Shown piece by piece: positions 25,027 to 34,135 of a stretch of DNA of 64,000 nt. The stretch covers positions 124,001 through 188,000 of the forward strand of contig JANRJM010000002.1 of NCBI GenBank assembly GCA_033763975.1, read 5' to 3'. The notes under the pieces were generated by a model. That model worked only from the letters and a program-made list of their open reading frames with translations, ran no database searches and was not told the origin of the DNA. The position numbers and the translations under genes are program-made. Origin of the DNA: Planctomycetota bacterium (GTDB lineage: Bacteria > Planctomycetota > Phycisphaerae > Phycisphaerales > UBA1924). The stretch's first letter is position 1, and each line of letters opens with the position of its first letter.

Positions 25027-28000
25027 TCACCGCGCCGGCGCGTCGAGCACGATCGTGCCCGCCCCCTGCCCGATCAGGATCTTCCCGTCGATCGTCAGAA
25101 GCGCCGAGGGCACGTCGAACACCCGCACCCGCTCGACGCCCAGCACCTTGCCCGTGGTCGACGACAGCAGCAGCACCCGCGCCAGATCGCTCGACCCGGG
25201 CGAGAACGCGTCGCCCGGCACGTCCAGCGTCACCAGCACGTCGCGCCCCAGCGCCGCGGGCATCAGCCGGCTCTCGCGCAGCGAATCCGCCCCCACCAGC
25301 GCCCCCTGCTGATCCACGATCCGCACGCCCTCCGCTCCCGCCAGCACCAGGCGGCCGTTGACCACCCCAGCGCTCACCGGCAGCGACAGGCGGCTGTGCG
25401 AATCCTCGCCCATCGGCAGCGGGTTCGGATCGAACACCCCGCTCCCCGCCTCGCCCCGGCGCAGACGCATGTCCGCGTCGAGCACCAGCAGCGCCGACCC
25501 CGCCTGCCACCCCGCGACCGACGTCTGCCCGAGGTTCCCCGCCGCCGTCCACTTCACCTCGCCCGTCGCGGGCGAGAACCGCAGCAGCGCGTCGCTCGTC
25601 GCCAGCAGCGCGTCGCCCCCGTCCAGCGGGCGGATCCAGCGCGGGTGGTCCCCCAGCCGCGACGCCGGCAGCGAGGCGCGAGGCTCGCCCGTGCGCGCGT
25701 CCACCGAGATCACCGCCGTCTCCTGCGTCCGTCCGTCGTCCGACGCGCGCAGCCCCGCGATGATCACCGTGTCGCCCGCGTGCGCGACCTCGAACACCGG
25801 GCTCATCGGCAGCACCGACCCCCACAACGCCTCGCCCGTCGCCACGTCGATCGTCGCCGCGGCGCCCGACCGACGCACGATCGTCACCGTCCGCCCGTCC
25901 GTGCTCACGACCAGGTCCGCCGGCCCGGCGTCGCCGTCGAGCGGCGTGGGCATTGCCGGCGCTTCGGGCAGCCCCGCGGGCCCGCGCAGCACGCCCCCCA
26001 ACTCACGCGACTTCCACGCCGTTCTGCCGTCGACCCCGATCCGCTCCAGCCAGCCGCCCCCCGCGCCGGGCCAGTGCAGCAGCGCCGCGTCGGGCGTCAG
26101 CAGGATCGGCGATGGCTCCGCCTCGCTCTCCCGACGCCACACCGCCGACAACTCGCCCGTGCACGCGTTCACGCCCCACAGTTCCACGCGCCCCTCGCCC
26201 ACCAGCAGCACGCAGTCCGTCGCCAGCCCGGGCGCTTGCGTGAACAATGGTGTCCGCGGGTCCAGCCCTTCGATGAACCGCTCCGCCCGTACCTGCGTCC
26301 CCAGCAACGCCGGCCAATCGCGCGACGCGAGCGCCGTTCGCAGCGCCTCGGCCGCGGCCCCCGCCGAGACCTCGCCCGCGGGCGTCGTCACCCGCACGCC
26401 CGGAAAGTTCAGCGCCACCCGGCGCATCTCGCGGTATAGACCGCCCCGCAAAGCCGGCGTCTCGGGCCCGGCGACGAGCGCGTTGGCCAGCGCCCCCACC
26501 ACCGGCTCCAGGCCCGGGCGCCCCAGGTCCCGCGCCAGTTCCGCCGCCGCCAGCCCCGCGCCCACGGCCCGGCGGGCCCGCTCGTCGCGCCCGTCGCGCG
26601 CGTGGGCCTCCGCCGCCCGGCGCCACAGGTCCGGCGCCATCGACGACCCCGGATAGCGCGACGCGATGCCGGCCAGTTGGTCCGCGCCCGCGTCCTGGGG
26701 CAGGGCGTCCGCCGCGAGGCGCGCTTCCTCGTCGAACGCCGCGTACGCGCCCGGGCCCGACCGTCGCAGCAGCGCCGCCAGTCGCGCCGCCGCCACGTCG
26801 CCCGCCGCATCGCCGGCGTACTCGGCCTCTTCCAGCGCCGCCGCGGCCAGCGCGGGGTCCAGCAGGATGCGCTGGTACGCGTCCACGCCCGCGTCGGGTC
26901 GGTTCTGCACGTCCGCCAGCCACGCCGTCTCGAGCAGCACCCGCGCCGCGTCGCGCGGCGCGTCCGCCGCCCGCGCCAGGCGTGCCAGGATCTCGCCCAG
27001 CACCGCGGCGTCGGTGATCGGGGGCGTGCCGAGCGGGTCGGCCGGGCGCGACGGCTGGCTCCACGCCGCCCGCGCCCGCCGGATCATCGCGAGCAGCAGT
27101 TCGGTGAGCTGCGTGCGGGCGGGCGTCGACGCCTCGTCCGCCCCGCGCGCCTCGAGCAGCGCGAGCACCCGGTCGGCCAGCGGCGCGACTTCGCCCCCGC
27201 GCCCGGCGCGGTCCACCAGTTCGATGTACGTGAGCAGCGGCGCCGGATCCGCCGGCGACTGCGCCACCCGGCGCTCCAGCAGCGCCCGCGCGTGCTCCCA
27301 CGCGACGTACGTGTGGATCGACGTCGCGTCGAGCGCCAGCACGTGCGCGCCCCCGCCGTCCTCCCCCGCCACCGCGAGCATCGACCCCGTCGCCGGCATC
27401 GCCAGGCGTCGCGCCTCCGACGGGCGCGCGGGGTCGATCACCGCCACACCGTCGGCCAACGGCACGTACACCAGCGGCCCGAACGTCACCACCCGCCCCA
27501 CGGGCACCTGCCCGCGGAACTCCTGCGACAGACGGATGCTCCCCTCCGCCAGCGCCTCGCGCGCCACGAACACCACCCGCGTGGGCGTCACGCACGCGAG
27601 TTGATCGCCCGCGATCAGCACGTAGCGCGGTTCGCCCAGCGGGGCCGCGTCACGCTGCGCCCGCAGCGCGCCGGTCGCCGCGTCCAGTTCGACGACGCTC
27701 CCGCGCCCGGGCTCCACGTAGAACAGCGACCCGCCGCTCAGCGCGGGCGCGTTCGACTCGTGCGCGGGGACGGGCGCGGTGGGGCGGAACCCCATCGCGT
27801 CCTGCGCCCGCGGCGGGGCGAGCGTGCGCACCCACCGGGGCCGCCCCGTCGCCGCCTCGAACGCCCCGATCACGCCCATCTCATCACCCCGGTACACGAT
27901 CCCCTCGTGCACCACCGTCAGGTCAGGGCGCGACGAGAGCCGCCCCCAGGGGTTCGTGCCGACGCTGCCCAGCAGGCGGACCCACTTCGGGCGCCCGGTG

Positions 28001-29235
28001 TACAGATCGAGCCCGACCAGGTGCGTGCGGTTGAGGCGCACCGTCGGCCCCGACTCGCGGAACGCCAGGATCGCCGTGTCCGCGTCGACCACGACGCCCC
28101 CCCGCACGCTCGACTGCTCCAGGCGCCCGTCGATGTCCCCGACGGCGACCTCCCACAGCGAGCGTCCGTCCCGCACGTCCAGGCCCACGACTTGCCGGTC
28201 GGGGCGCTGCACGGGCTGATCAGGCCCGGCGTTGTGCGCCACCACCACGCCCCCGCCCACGCCCGGGAAGCCGAGGTCGGCGCCCTGCGCCCCGCCGAAC
28301 GTCATCGAGTTCATGCGGTCGAACCCGGCGCGCGACCGCGACCGCCCCGGCGAGCCCAAGGGCGTGCTCCACAAAGGGGTCAGCGTGACCGCGTCCAGGC
28401 CCCGCACGCCCCGCCCGTCGTTCACGAACACGCTCCGCCCGGAAACGACCGGCGCCCACGCCGCCAACCCGGCGACCTCCGGCTCGTCGGTGACGGGCGC
28501 GAGGCGCACGGACCGCAGCGGGATGGTGGGGAGTTGGGCCGCGTCGATGGGCGGGCCCGCGTCGAGGATGGTGCGCGCCGGCCGCGCGAGTTCCGGCACG
28601 CCCGCCTCGTCGCCCCCGGGCGCGGGCGCCCCCACGCCCCCTTCGCGTGCCCACCGCGCCGCCCACGCGGCGACGCCCTCACGCTCCACACGCGCGGCGA
28701 TCGCCAACGCCAGACGCGCCGCGTCGGCGGCGTTCGCGCCGGTGCGGTCCGGATGGTCCTCGCCCTGCTCGAGCATCAGCCGGGCGCTCTCGAACCGCCC
28801 GGATTCCAGTTCCAACTGCGCCAGACGCAGCATCGCCTCGAACCCCGAGGGCGTCAGCAGGTGCGTCCGCTCCACGCGCGCCAGATCGCCCGATTGGAGC
28901 AACTCCGCCGCCCGCGGCCCTTCCTGCGCGCGGTATCGCGCCAGCAGCTCGGGCCGCCGCACCAGCAGCGTGTGCACCACCCGTCGCACCGGCACGTACA
29001 GGTCCGCGTCGCCCTCGACCGGGAGCAGACGCTCGCCCTCGTTCTCCAGCACCTGCTGGAGCACGCGGAGCCCCTCGGGCGTGTTCCCGCCCGCGTCGAG
29101 TTCCAGGACCCGCACCAGCGCGTCCGCCGCGGTCACCGAATCGTCGGGGTTGACGGCCCTGGCCCGCTGCGCAAACGCCTCGGGCGCGACCAGGGCGAGC
29201 GGGGCGAGCAACGACAGGGCCACTATCGGACGCAT
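25027..29235 (-). CDS. Large exported PQQ-like beta-propeller protein with helical repeats
   Basis: 1402 residues with a signal peptide (1-22, ending APEAFAQ). Order: helical TPR-like region (about 35-225), a first set of PQQ-like blades (about 235-640, with GLDAVTLTPLWS, GLDVRDGRSLWEV, AFEAATGRPRWVRT and ELDAATGALRAQ), a second helical region (about 660-960) and a second propeller (about 1000-1400, with TIDVATGEALWGS, SVDARTGEPRAS and RFSPATGEVKWTA). The catalytic residues of PQQ dehydrogenases are not evident, so this is probably a structural or interaction propeller of the kind common in planctomycetes, placed in the periplasm. Function unknown. Confidence 0.85.
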   Translation of the reverse strand: MRPIVALSLLAPLALVAPEAFAQRARAVNPDDSVTAADALVRVLELDAGGNTPEGLRVLQQVLENEGERLLPVEGDADLYVPVRRVVHTLLVRRPELLARYRAQEGPRAAELLQSGDLARVERTHLLTPSGFEAMLRLAQLELESGRFESARLMLEQGEDHPDRTGANAADAARLALAIAARVEREGVAAWAARWAREGGVGAPAPGGDEAGVPELARPARTILDAGPPIDAAQLPTIPLRSVRLAPVTDEPEVAGLAAWAPVVSGRSVFVNDGRGVRGLDAVTLTPLWSTPLGSPGRSRSRAGFDRMNSMTFGGAQGADLGFPGVGGGVVVAHNAGPDQPVQRPDRQVVGLDVRDGRSLWEVAVGDIDGRLEQSSVRGGVVVDADTAILAFRESGPTVRLNRTHLVGLDLYTGRPKWVRLLGSVGTNPWGRLSSRPDLTVVHEGIVYRGDEMGVIGAFEAATGRPRWVRTLAPPRAQDAMGFRPTAPVPAHESNAPALSGGSLFYVEPGRGSVVELDAATGALRAQRDAAPLGEPRYVLIAGDQLACVTPTRVVFVAREALAEGSIRLSQEFRGQVPVGRVVTFGPLVYVPLADGVAVIDPARPSEARRLAMPATGSMLAVAGEDGGGAHVLALDATSIHTYVAWEHARALLERRVAQSPADPAPLLTYIELVDRAGRGGEVAPLADRVLALLEARGADEASTPARTQLTELLLAMIRRARAAWSQPSRPADPLGTPPITDAAVLGEILARLARAADAPRDAARVLLETAWLADVQNRPDAGVDAYQRILLDPALAAAALEEAEYAGDAAGDVAAARLAALLRRSGPGAYAAFDEEARLAADALPQDAGADQLAGIASRYPGSSMAPDLWRRAAEAHARDGRDERARRAVGAGLAAAELARDLGRPGLEPVVGALANALVAGPETPALRGGLYREMRRVALNFPGVRVTTPAGEVSAGAAAEALRTALASRDWPALLGTQVRAERFIEGLDPRTPLFTQAPGLATDCVLLVGEGRVELWGVNACTGELSAVWRRESEAEPSPILLTPDAALLHWPGAGGGWLERIGVDGRTAWKSRELGGVLRGPAGLPEAPAMPTPLDGDAGPADLVVSTDGRTVTIVRRSGAAATIDVATGEALWGSVLPMSPVFEVAHAGDTVIIAGLRASDDGRTQETAVISVDARTGEPRASLPASRLGDHPRWIRPLDGGDALLATSDALLRFSPATGEVKWTAAGNLGQTSVAGWQAGSALLVLDADMRLRRGEAGSGVFDPNPLPMGEDSHSRLSLPVSAGVVNGRLVLAGAEGVRIVDQQGALVGADSLRESRLMPAALGRDVLVTLDVPGDAFSPGSSDLARVLLLSSTTGKVLGVERVRVFDVPSALLTIDGKILIGQGAGTIVLDAPAR

Positions 29236-29420
29236 CGAACCTCCGACCGTCCATACGCCCCGCGCCGCGCGCCGGTGCGCTCGGACTTGGCAGCATCGGC
29301 GGTTTCATCCGGATCTTTCACACGAACCCGACGGGACGCAGCATTGTTCACGTGCTCTTCGCCCCGTGCACGCATCGGCTCAACATGCCCGGGCTCTCCG
29401 CCGATGCCTGCGTCCAGCGC

Positions 29421-29897
29421 ATGTCCACTCTCCGAGCGAGCGCAACGTTCCCGCTCCGGGCCGCACGAGCCTGTTCCGCGTGGCGGGTGCGTCCGCTCCA
29501 CGAGACACTCTCCGAGCCGGCGCGCTGCGTCCGCGTCACCTCGCTGCTCGTGGGCACGGCGTGCATGAGCCTGGCCGACCTCTACATGACGCTCCTCTTC
29601 GCCACGCACGTGGGCATGCTCGAATCAAACCCCGTCGCCCGCATGGTCATGGCCCACGATTCGCCCGCCCTCGTCGTGCTCTGGAAGGTCGCGCTGACGG
29701 TGTTCGGCGTGGGCGTGCTGTTCTACTCGCGGCGCAAGCGACACGCCGAGATCGCCACCTGGCTCGTCTTCGCGGTCCTCTGCGGGCTCATGGCCCACTG
29801 GCTGCTCTTCACCGAGGCCGCCCGCGAGGCCGGCGCCGACTACCACCTCATCGCGATGAGCGGCGACGCCCGCTGGGTCGAGTTCCCCGCCGACTGA
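29421..29897 (+). CDS. Three-helix membrane protein, DUF5658-like
   Basis: About 158 residues with three transmembrane helices: VTSLLVGTACMSLADLYMTL, ALVVLWKVALTVFGVGVLFY and IATWLVFAVLCGLMAHWLLF. The sequence ADLYMTLLF...ESNPVARMVM and a charged RRKRHAE loop recall the DUF5658 family. The start is uncertain: in-frame alternatives are GTG at 29352 and ATG at 29385, and none has a ribosome-binding site. A TACACT promoter for the next gene begins directly after the stop. Function unknown. Confidence 0.7.
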   Translation: MSTLRASATFPLRAARACSAWRVRPLHETLSEPARCVRVTSLLVGTACMSLADLYMTLLFATHVGMLESNPVARMVMAHDSPALVVLWKVALTVFGVGVLFYSRRKRHAEIATWLVFAVLCGLMAHWLLFTEAAREAGADYHLIAMSGDARWVEFPAD

Positions 29898-29898
29898 G

Positions 29899-29904
29899 TA
29901 CACT
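29899..29904 (+). promoter_or_regulatory. Candidate -10 element of the LEA-type lipoprotein gene (leaderless)
   Basis: TACACT, 6 bases before the ATG at 29911, with no ribosome-binding site in between. Confidence 0.5.
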
Positions 29905-29910
29905 GGCGCG

Positions 29911-30408
29911 ATGCCGCCGACCCAACCCGCTCTCGCCGCCGCACTCGCCGCGGCGACCATCGCGTCCCTCGTCGGCCTGAGCACGGGCCTGACGGGCTGC
30001 TCCTCGGGCGCTCCACCCCGCACGCAGGTGCTCGGGGCCGCGCCGGGCGAACGCACGCCCGAAGGCGCGCAGGTCGTCTTCGAGGTCGCCGCCACCAACC
30101 CCAACCGCGAGGCCCTGCACCTGCGCGACGTGCGGTACGAGGTCTGGAGCGGGGGCACCCGCGTCTTCGAGGGCGAACGCTCCGCCGAGGCCACCCTCCC
30201 GGGCTACGCCACGCGCAGCGTCTTCCTGCCCGCGGGCATCCCCGCGCGCACCGGCCTCGCGCCCGGCGCCCCGCTGCGTATCACCGGCGAGATCACGTAT
30301 CGCCCGCTGGGGGTCATCCGCCAGACCCTCGAAGAATCCGGCTGGCCCGCGCTCACCTCGTCGTTCGAAGGCGAGGCCACGCCCGCGCCGAGCGCGCCCC
30401 CGCAATAG
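29911..30408 (+). CDS. LEA type 2 (WHy-like) lipoprotein
   Basis: 165 residues. The N-terminal signal ends in a lipobox (LTGC, Cys at about 30), so the protein should be lipid-anchored in the envelope. The domain from about 48 to 150 has the pattern VVFEVAATNPNREALHLRDV, VRYEVWSGG and RITGEITYRP, matching LEA_2/WHy domains. These are beta-sandwich domains linked to desiccation or membrane stress, although their molecular role is unclear. The C-terminus is Ala/Pro-rich. TACACT lies 6 bases before the ATG. Confidence 0.8.
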   Translation: MPPTQPALAAALAAATIASLVGLSTGLTGCSSGAPPRTQVLGAAPGERTPEGAQVVFEVAATNPNREALHLRDVRYEVWSGGTRVFEGERSAEATLPGYATRSVFLPAGIPARTGLAPGAPLRITGEITYRPLGVIRQTLEESGWPALTSSFEGEATPAPSAPPQ

Positions 30409-30435
30409 CGCCGCGCCGGGGCGATTCGTGCGCGG

Positions 30436-31578
30436 CTAGATCGTCGTCAGGATGTCGCGGTCCATCGTGCTCACCCGGGCGTCGAAGCCTTCCAGCGCCA
30501 GCCTCTCGCGCAGCCGCGGCAGGAACCCGCGCTCCGTGCTCGTGTGCCCGCCCAGGATCACGCTCATCCCCGCGTGCAGCGCGCCCAGCACGTCGTGGTG
30601 CGCCATCTCGCCGGTCACGAACACCTCGCACCCCTGGCGGGCCGCCTCCCGGCTGTGCGACCCCCCCGCCCCGCACACCACGCCCACACGCGACACCACG
30701 CGGTCCTGGTCCGGGTCCGCCAGCGCGAACCGCACGAACGGCCTGCGGATGAACGCCTTCAGCCGCTCCGCCAGTTCGCGCACCGTCGCCGGACGATCCA
30801 ACTGCAGCCGCCGCCCAGCCCCCACGTTCCGGCGCGGCTGGCGCACCAGTTCGTACACGTCGATCGCGGGCTCCTCGTACGGGTGGAAACGCCGCAGCGT
30901 CTCGAGCGCCAGCGCCAGCGCCGCCCGCGAGCACACCATCTCCAGCCGCACTTCCGCCACTTCCTCGCGCCGACCCGGGATCCCCGTGGCTGGGTGCGTG
31001 CCCTCGCCGCCCAGGTACGTCCCGGCGCCGGGCGTCGTGAACGAGCACAGCGTGTACTGCCCGATGATCCCCGCGCCCGCCGACGCCAGCGCGTCGCGCA
31101 CGCCCTCCACGCTCGCCGCGGGCACGAACGTCACGATCTTCAGTTCCTGCGTCGGGGCTTCCCGCGCGTGGGGCACGAGCGCCCGGCAATCGCCCAGGAT
31201 CTTCCCCGGCTGCGTGCTCCCCGACAGCCCCTCGCACAGCCAGTCCGTCATGCCCCCCGACGCCGCGTCCAGCGACGTGTGGGGCGCGTACACCGCCAGC
31301 CCCGCCTCGATCGCGCGTAGCAACACCCGCTGGCGGGGCGTCGCGTCGGTGATGCGCGTGAGGGGCTCCCAGATCGGCGGGTGATACGCCACGACCGCGC
31401 CGGCCCGCATTTCCACCGCCTCGCGCAGCACGCGCTCGGTGAGGTCGATCGTGAGCAGCACCGGCCCGGACAGGTCCCGCGCCGAATCGCCCACCAGCAG
31501 CCCCACCTTGTCCCACTCCGCCGCCTGCCCCAGCGGGGCCAGCCGCTCCATAGCGCGCACCAGGTCGCCGACCTTCAT
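30436..31578 (-). CDS. Nif3-like dinuclear metal centre protein
   Basis: 380 residues, the long (YqfO-type) form of the NIF3 family with a central PII-like insertion. Metal-site motifs are VVAYHPPIWEPL and VYAPHTSLDAASGGM in the N-terminal half, and FVTGEMAHHDVLGAL with GGHTSTERGFLPRL in the C-terminal half; the inserted domain is at about 125-240 (KIVTFVPAASVEGVRDALA, HPYEEPAIDVYEL). Family members form hexameric rings with two metal ions per subunit and are often annotated as GTP cyclohydrolase I type 2, although the physiological reaction is unsettled. GGGAGG lies four bases before the ATG. Confidence 0.93.
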   Translation of the reverse strand: MKVGDLVRAMERLAPLGQAAEWDKVGLLVGDSARDLSGPVLLTIDLTERVLREAVEMRAGAVVAYHPPIWEPLTRITDATPRQRVLLRAIEAGLAVYAPHTSLDAASGGMTDWLCEGLSGSTQPGKILGDCRALVPHAREAPTQELKIVTFVPAASVEGVRDALASAGAGIIGQYTLCSFTTPGAGTYLGGEGTHPATGIPGRREEVAEVRLEMVCSRAALALALETLRRFHPYEEPAIDVYELVRQPRRNVGAGRRLQLDRPATVRELAERLKAFIRRPFVRFALADPDQDRVVSRVGVVCGAGGSHSREAARQGCEVFVTGEMAHHDVLGALHAGMSVILGGHTSTERGFLPRLRERLALEGFDARVSTMDRDILTTI

Positions 31579-31639
31579 GCAACCTCCCGTGGGCCGTCGC
31601 CCGCGGCGTATTGTTGGCAGCGCGCCGACGCGCACACCG

Positions 31640-32623
31640 ATGAGCGAACCAATCACCCGGCGCGCGCCCGCCAAAGTCAACCTGGCGCTCTCGCTCGGCC
31701 CGCCCGAGCCCGCCCACGCGCCCCGCCCCGGCTGGCACCCCATCTGCACGTGGGTCGCCTGCATCGACCTCTGGGACGACGTCACCGTCACGCCCCTGGC
31801 GCCCGGCGCCCCGCGCGCGTTCGCCGTCTCCTGGGCCCCCGACGCGCTCCGCCCCACGCCCATCGACTGGCCCCCGGAGGCCGACCTCGCCCGGCGCGCC
31901 CACGACCTGCTCGAGGCCCACCTCGGGCGTCCGCTCGCCGCCCGCGTCGAGGTGCGCAAGCGCATCCCCGTCGGCGCGGGGCTGGGCGGGGGCTCGTCCG
32001 ACGCCGCCGCCACGCTGCTGGCGCTGCGCACGCTCTTCGTCCCGGACCTGCCGGTCGAGACGCTCGCGGGCATCGGCGCGCAGCTCGGGTCCGACGTCGC
32101 GTTCTTCATCGATCCGCACCCGCAGGCCCCGCCCGCGCCGGCGATCGTCGAGGGCTTTGGCGAGCGGGTGGAACGGGTGGAGCGCGCCGAGGGCGACGTG
32201 GTGCTCGTCGTGCCGCCGTACCCGTGCGCCACGGGCGCCGTCTACCGCGCGTTCGACGAGGTCATCGCCCAGGCAGACCAGGAGCGCCGCCAGGAGTGGG
32301 AACTCATGCACGCCTCGGGGGGCGGGCGTCCGCCCCAGCCGCACCACCTGCGCGCCGATCTCGTGCGGGCGCGTCTGGCCCGCTCGGCCGACGGGCTGGA
32401 CGGGCGCCAGCTCTTCAACGACCTCACCCCCGCCGCCTGCCGCGTGGAACCCCGCCTGGCGCCCCTTCTGCGGGATCTCTCCCGGGCGACGCGCCTCGAC
32501 GCCCACCTGACCGGGAGCGGAAGTTGCGTGTTCATCCAGACCTCCCGCCCCGCCAAGACGATGGAACAGGTGCGCCGGGCGGCCCCTGCCGACTGCGCCG
32601 TGCAGGCGCACCGTCTCGTCTAG
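31640..32623 (+). CDS. ispE: 4-(cytidine 5'-diphospho)-2-C-methyl-D-erythritol kinase
   Basis: 327 residues of the GHMP kinase superfamily. IspE phosphorylates CDP-methylerythritol in the MEP isoprenoid pathway. Motifs in order are RAPAKVNLALSLG (substrate site), PVGAGLGGGSSDAAATL (ATP-binding loop), QLGSDVAFFI, FNDLTPAACRVEP and LTGSGSCVFI. It has a longer spacer between the last two conserved blocks than typical. The start is ATG at 31640; no good ribosome-binding site is seen. No other MEP-pathway gene is in the window. Confidence 0.94.
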   Translation: MSEPITRRAPAKVNLALSLGPPEPAHAPRPGWHPICTWVACIDLWDDVTVTPLAPGAPRAFAVSWAPDALRPTPIDWPPEADLARRAHDLLEAHLGRPLAARVEVRKRIPVGAGLGGGSSDAAATLLALRTLFVPDLPVETLAGIGAQLGSDVAFFIDPHPQAPPAPAIVEGFGERVERVERAEGDVVLVVPPYPCATGAVYRAFDEVIAQADQERRQEWELMHASGGGRPPQPHHLRADLVRARLARSADGLDGRQLFNDLTPAACRVEPRLAPLLRDLSRATRLDAHLTGSGSCVFIQTSRPAKTMEQVRRAAPADCAVQAHRLV

Positions 32624-32648
32624 CCCGTCCGCCGTCGGGGGCGCCGAG

Positions 32649-32670
32649 TACACTCGGGACCCGTGGGAGG
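32649..32670 (+). promoter_or_regulatory. Promoter -10 and Shine-Dalgarno of the ROK kinase gene
   Basis: TACACT (32649-32654) followed by GGGAGG (32665-32670), six bases before the ATG. Unlike several neighbours this gene has a short leader with a clear ribosome-binding site. Confidence 0.5.
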
Positions 32671-32676
32671 AGTCGC

Positions 32677-33654
32677 ATGCCGCCAGCCAAGCCGTTCGTG
32701 GGGGTTGATCTCGGGGGCACGAACATCCAGTTCGGCGTGGTGTCGCACGACTTGAAGCTGATCGGCGAGGCCAAGCGCAAGACCAAGGCCGAGGAAAAAC
32801 TCGAGGGCGTCCTGGGCCGCATCGAGGCCGGCATCGCCGAGGCCTGCGCGGACGCGGGCGTGAGCCCGGGGGCGATCGGGGGCGTGGGGATCGGCGCGCC
32901 CGGCGCGGTCGACCCGACGCGCGGGCTCGTGCTCGAGGCCGTCAACCTCCGCTGGGACAACGTCCCCCTGGCCGACCTGCTCGCCAAGCGTCTCAAGACC
33001 AAGGTCTTTCTCGACAACGACGTGAACGTCGCGGTCTTCGGCGAGAACAAGCTGGGCGCCGGCAAGAACGCGCGCGACCTGCTGGGCGTCTGGCTCGGCA
33101 CGGGCGTCGGGGGCGGGCTCATCCTCAACGGCGCGCTCTACTACGGGCACTTCTGGACCGCCGGCGAGATCGGGCACACCATCCTGCTGCCCAACATGCC
33201 CCGGGGCGTGCGCACGCTCGAGCAGCACTGCTCGCGCACCGCCATCGTCGAGCGCCTCGCCGCGCTCCTGCGCTCCAACCAGAAGTCGCGCCTCACCGCC
33301 GAGATCGGCGACGACTACACCAAGATCCGCTCGCGCACGCTCGCCCGCCACTACCACGAGGGCGACCGCGAGGACGCGCTCGTTATCGAGGTCGCCGACG
33401 CCGCCGCCGACCTGCTGGGACAGGCCATCGGCAGCGTCGTCACGCTGCTCAGCCTCCCGCGCGTCGTGCTCGGGGGCGGGCTCACCGAGGCCCTGGGCAT
33501 GCCCTTCGTCGAGCGCGTCCAGACCGTCGCGCGCGAGGTCGCCTTCCCCGACGCGTGCAAGAAGGTCGAGGTCGTCCCCAGCATGCTCGAAGACACCGCC
33601 GGCGTGTACGGCGCCGCCATGATCGCGATGGAGCGGGCCGGCGTGCTCAAGTAG
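32677..33654 (+). CDS. ROK-family sugar kinase (probable glucokinase)
   Basis: 325 residues. ROK kinases phosphorylate glucose or related sugars with ATP. Present are the phosphate-1 loop GVDLGGTNIQFG, GIGAPGAVDP, catalytic Asp115 in FLDNDVNVAVFGE, the GTGVGGGLILNG loop and the sugar-contacting TAGEIGH. The family zinc motif CxCGxxGCxE after that His is not retained: the aligned segment reads RTLEQHCSR, keeping only His157 and Cys175. The enzyme is therefore probably zinc-independent or differs in substrate. No sugar transporter or regulator is next to it. Confidence 0.88.
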   Translation: MPPAKPFVGVDLGGTNIQFGVVSHDLKLIGEAKRKTKAEEKLEGVLGRIEAGIAEACADAGVSPGAIGGVGIGAPGAVDPTRGLVLEAVNLRWDNVPLADLLAKRLKTKVFLDNDVNVAVFGENKLGAGKNARDLLGVWLGTGVGGGLILNGALYYGHFWTAGEIGHTILLPNMPRGVRTLEQHCSRTAIVERLAALLRSNQKSRLTAEIGDDYTKIRSRTLARHYHEGDREDALVIEVADAAADLLGQAIGSVVTLLSLPRVVLGGGLTEALGMPFVERVQTVAREVAFPDACKKVEVVPSMLEDTAGVYGAAMIAMERAGVLK

Positions 33655-33668
33655 CCCGCCGCGGGCGT

Positions 33669-34001
33669 TCAGGCCACCGCCGAGCGCCGCTTGCTCATGA
33701 TGCCCACGCGGTACGCGCCCTGCCCGTCGGGCTCGCAGCGCACCACGATCCCCGTCTGCCTGGGCCACATCGGCGACTCGGGCACCAGCGAGACGCTCGA
33801 CCCCGGCATCACCGGCGCCGGGCTGCGCACGCCGATCCCCGTCCACGACGCGTCCAGCACCTCGACACGCGAGAGCGTGCCGGGCCCGGGCCCGTCGCTG
33901 AAGACCGCCATCGCCCCGCCGTTCATCGTGCGACGCGGCGTCTTGCGCCGGTCAGATTCGAGCTTCATCGGGCAGGCGTCGTCGGTGTGCAGCGTGAGCA
34001 T
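33669..34001 (-). CDS. PilZ-domain protein (putative c-di-GMP receptor)
   Basis: 110 residues consisting of a single PilZ-like domain. Both c-di-GMP signature elements can be seen: RxxxR at Arg19-Arg23 (RRKTPR) and DxSxxG at 50-55 (DASWTG), followed by beta strands ending GQGAYRVGIMSKR. PilZ proteins change partner behaviour when they bind c-di-GMP, often in motility or surface polysaccharide control. The ATG at 34001 gives a compact domain. Convergent with the ROK kinase at 15 bases. Confidence 0.82.
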   Translation of the reverse strand: MLTLHTDDACPMKLESDRRKTPRRTMNGGAMAVFSDGPGPGTLSRVEVLDASWTGIGVRSPAPVMPGSSVSLVPESPMWPRQTGIVVRCEPDGQGAYRVGIMSKRRSAVA

Positions 34002-34106
34002 GCAGGAGTCCCCCGGGCCGCCCCGGCACGAGGCGTCGCCGGTGGATCTATCGGACGCGTTCCGACGAGACTTCACTCCCGTCTCACCCGTGCCCGGCCC
34101 GCCCTC

Positions 34107-34127
34107 GCCCTCCCCCCGCGGGAGGGC
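34107..34127 (-). terminator. GC-rich hairpin downstream of the HIT gene
   Basis: GCCCTCC, loop CCCCGCG, GGAGGGC, beginning 8 bases past the HIT stop codon on the minus strand. No T-run follows, so termination is only possible. Confidence 0.35.
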
Positions 34128-34135
34128 CCCCTCGG

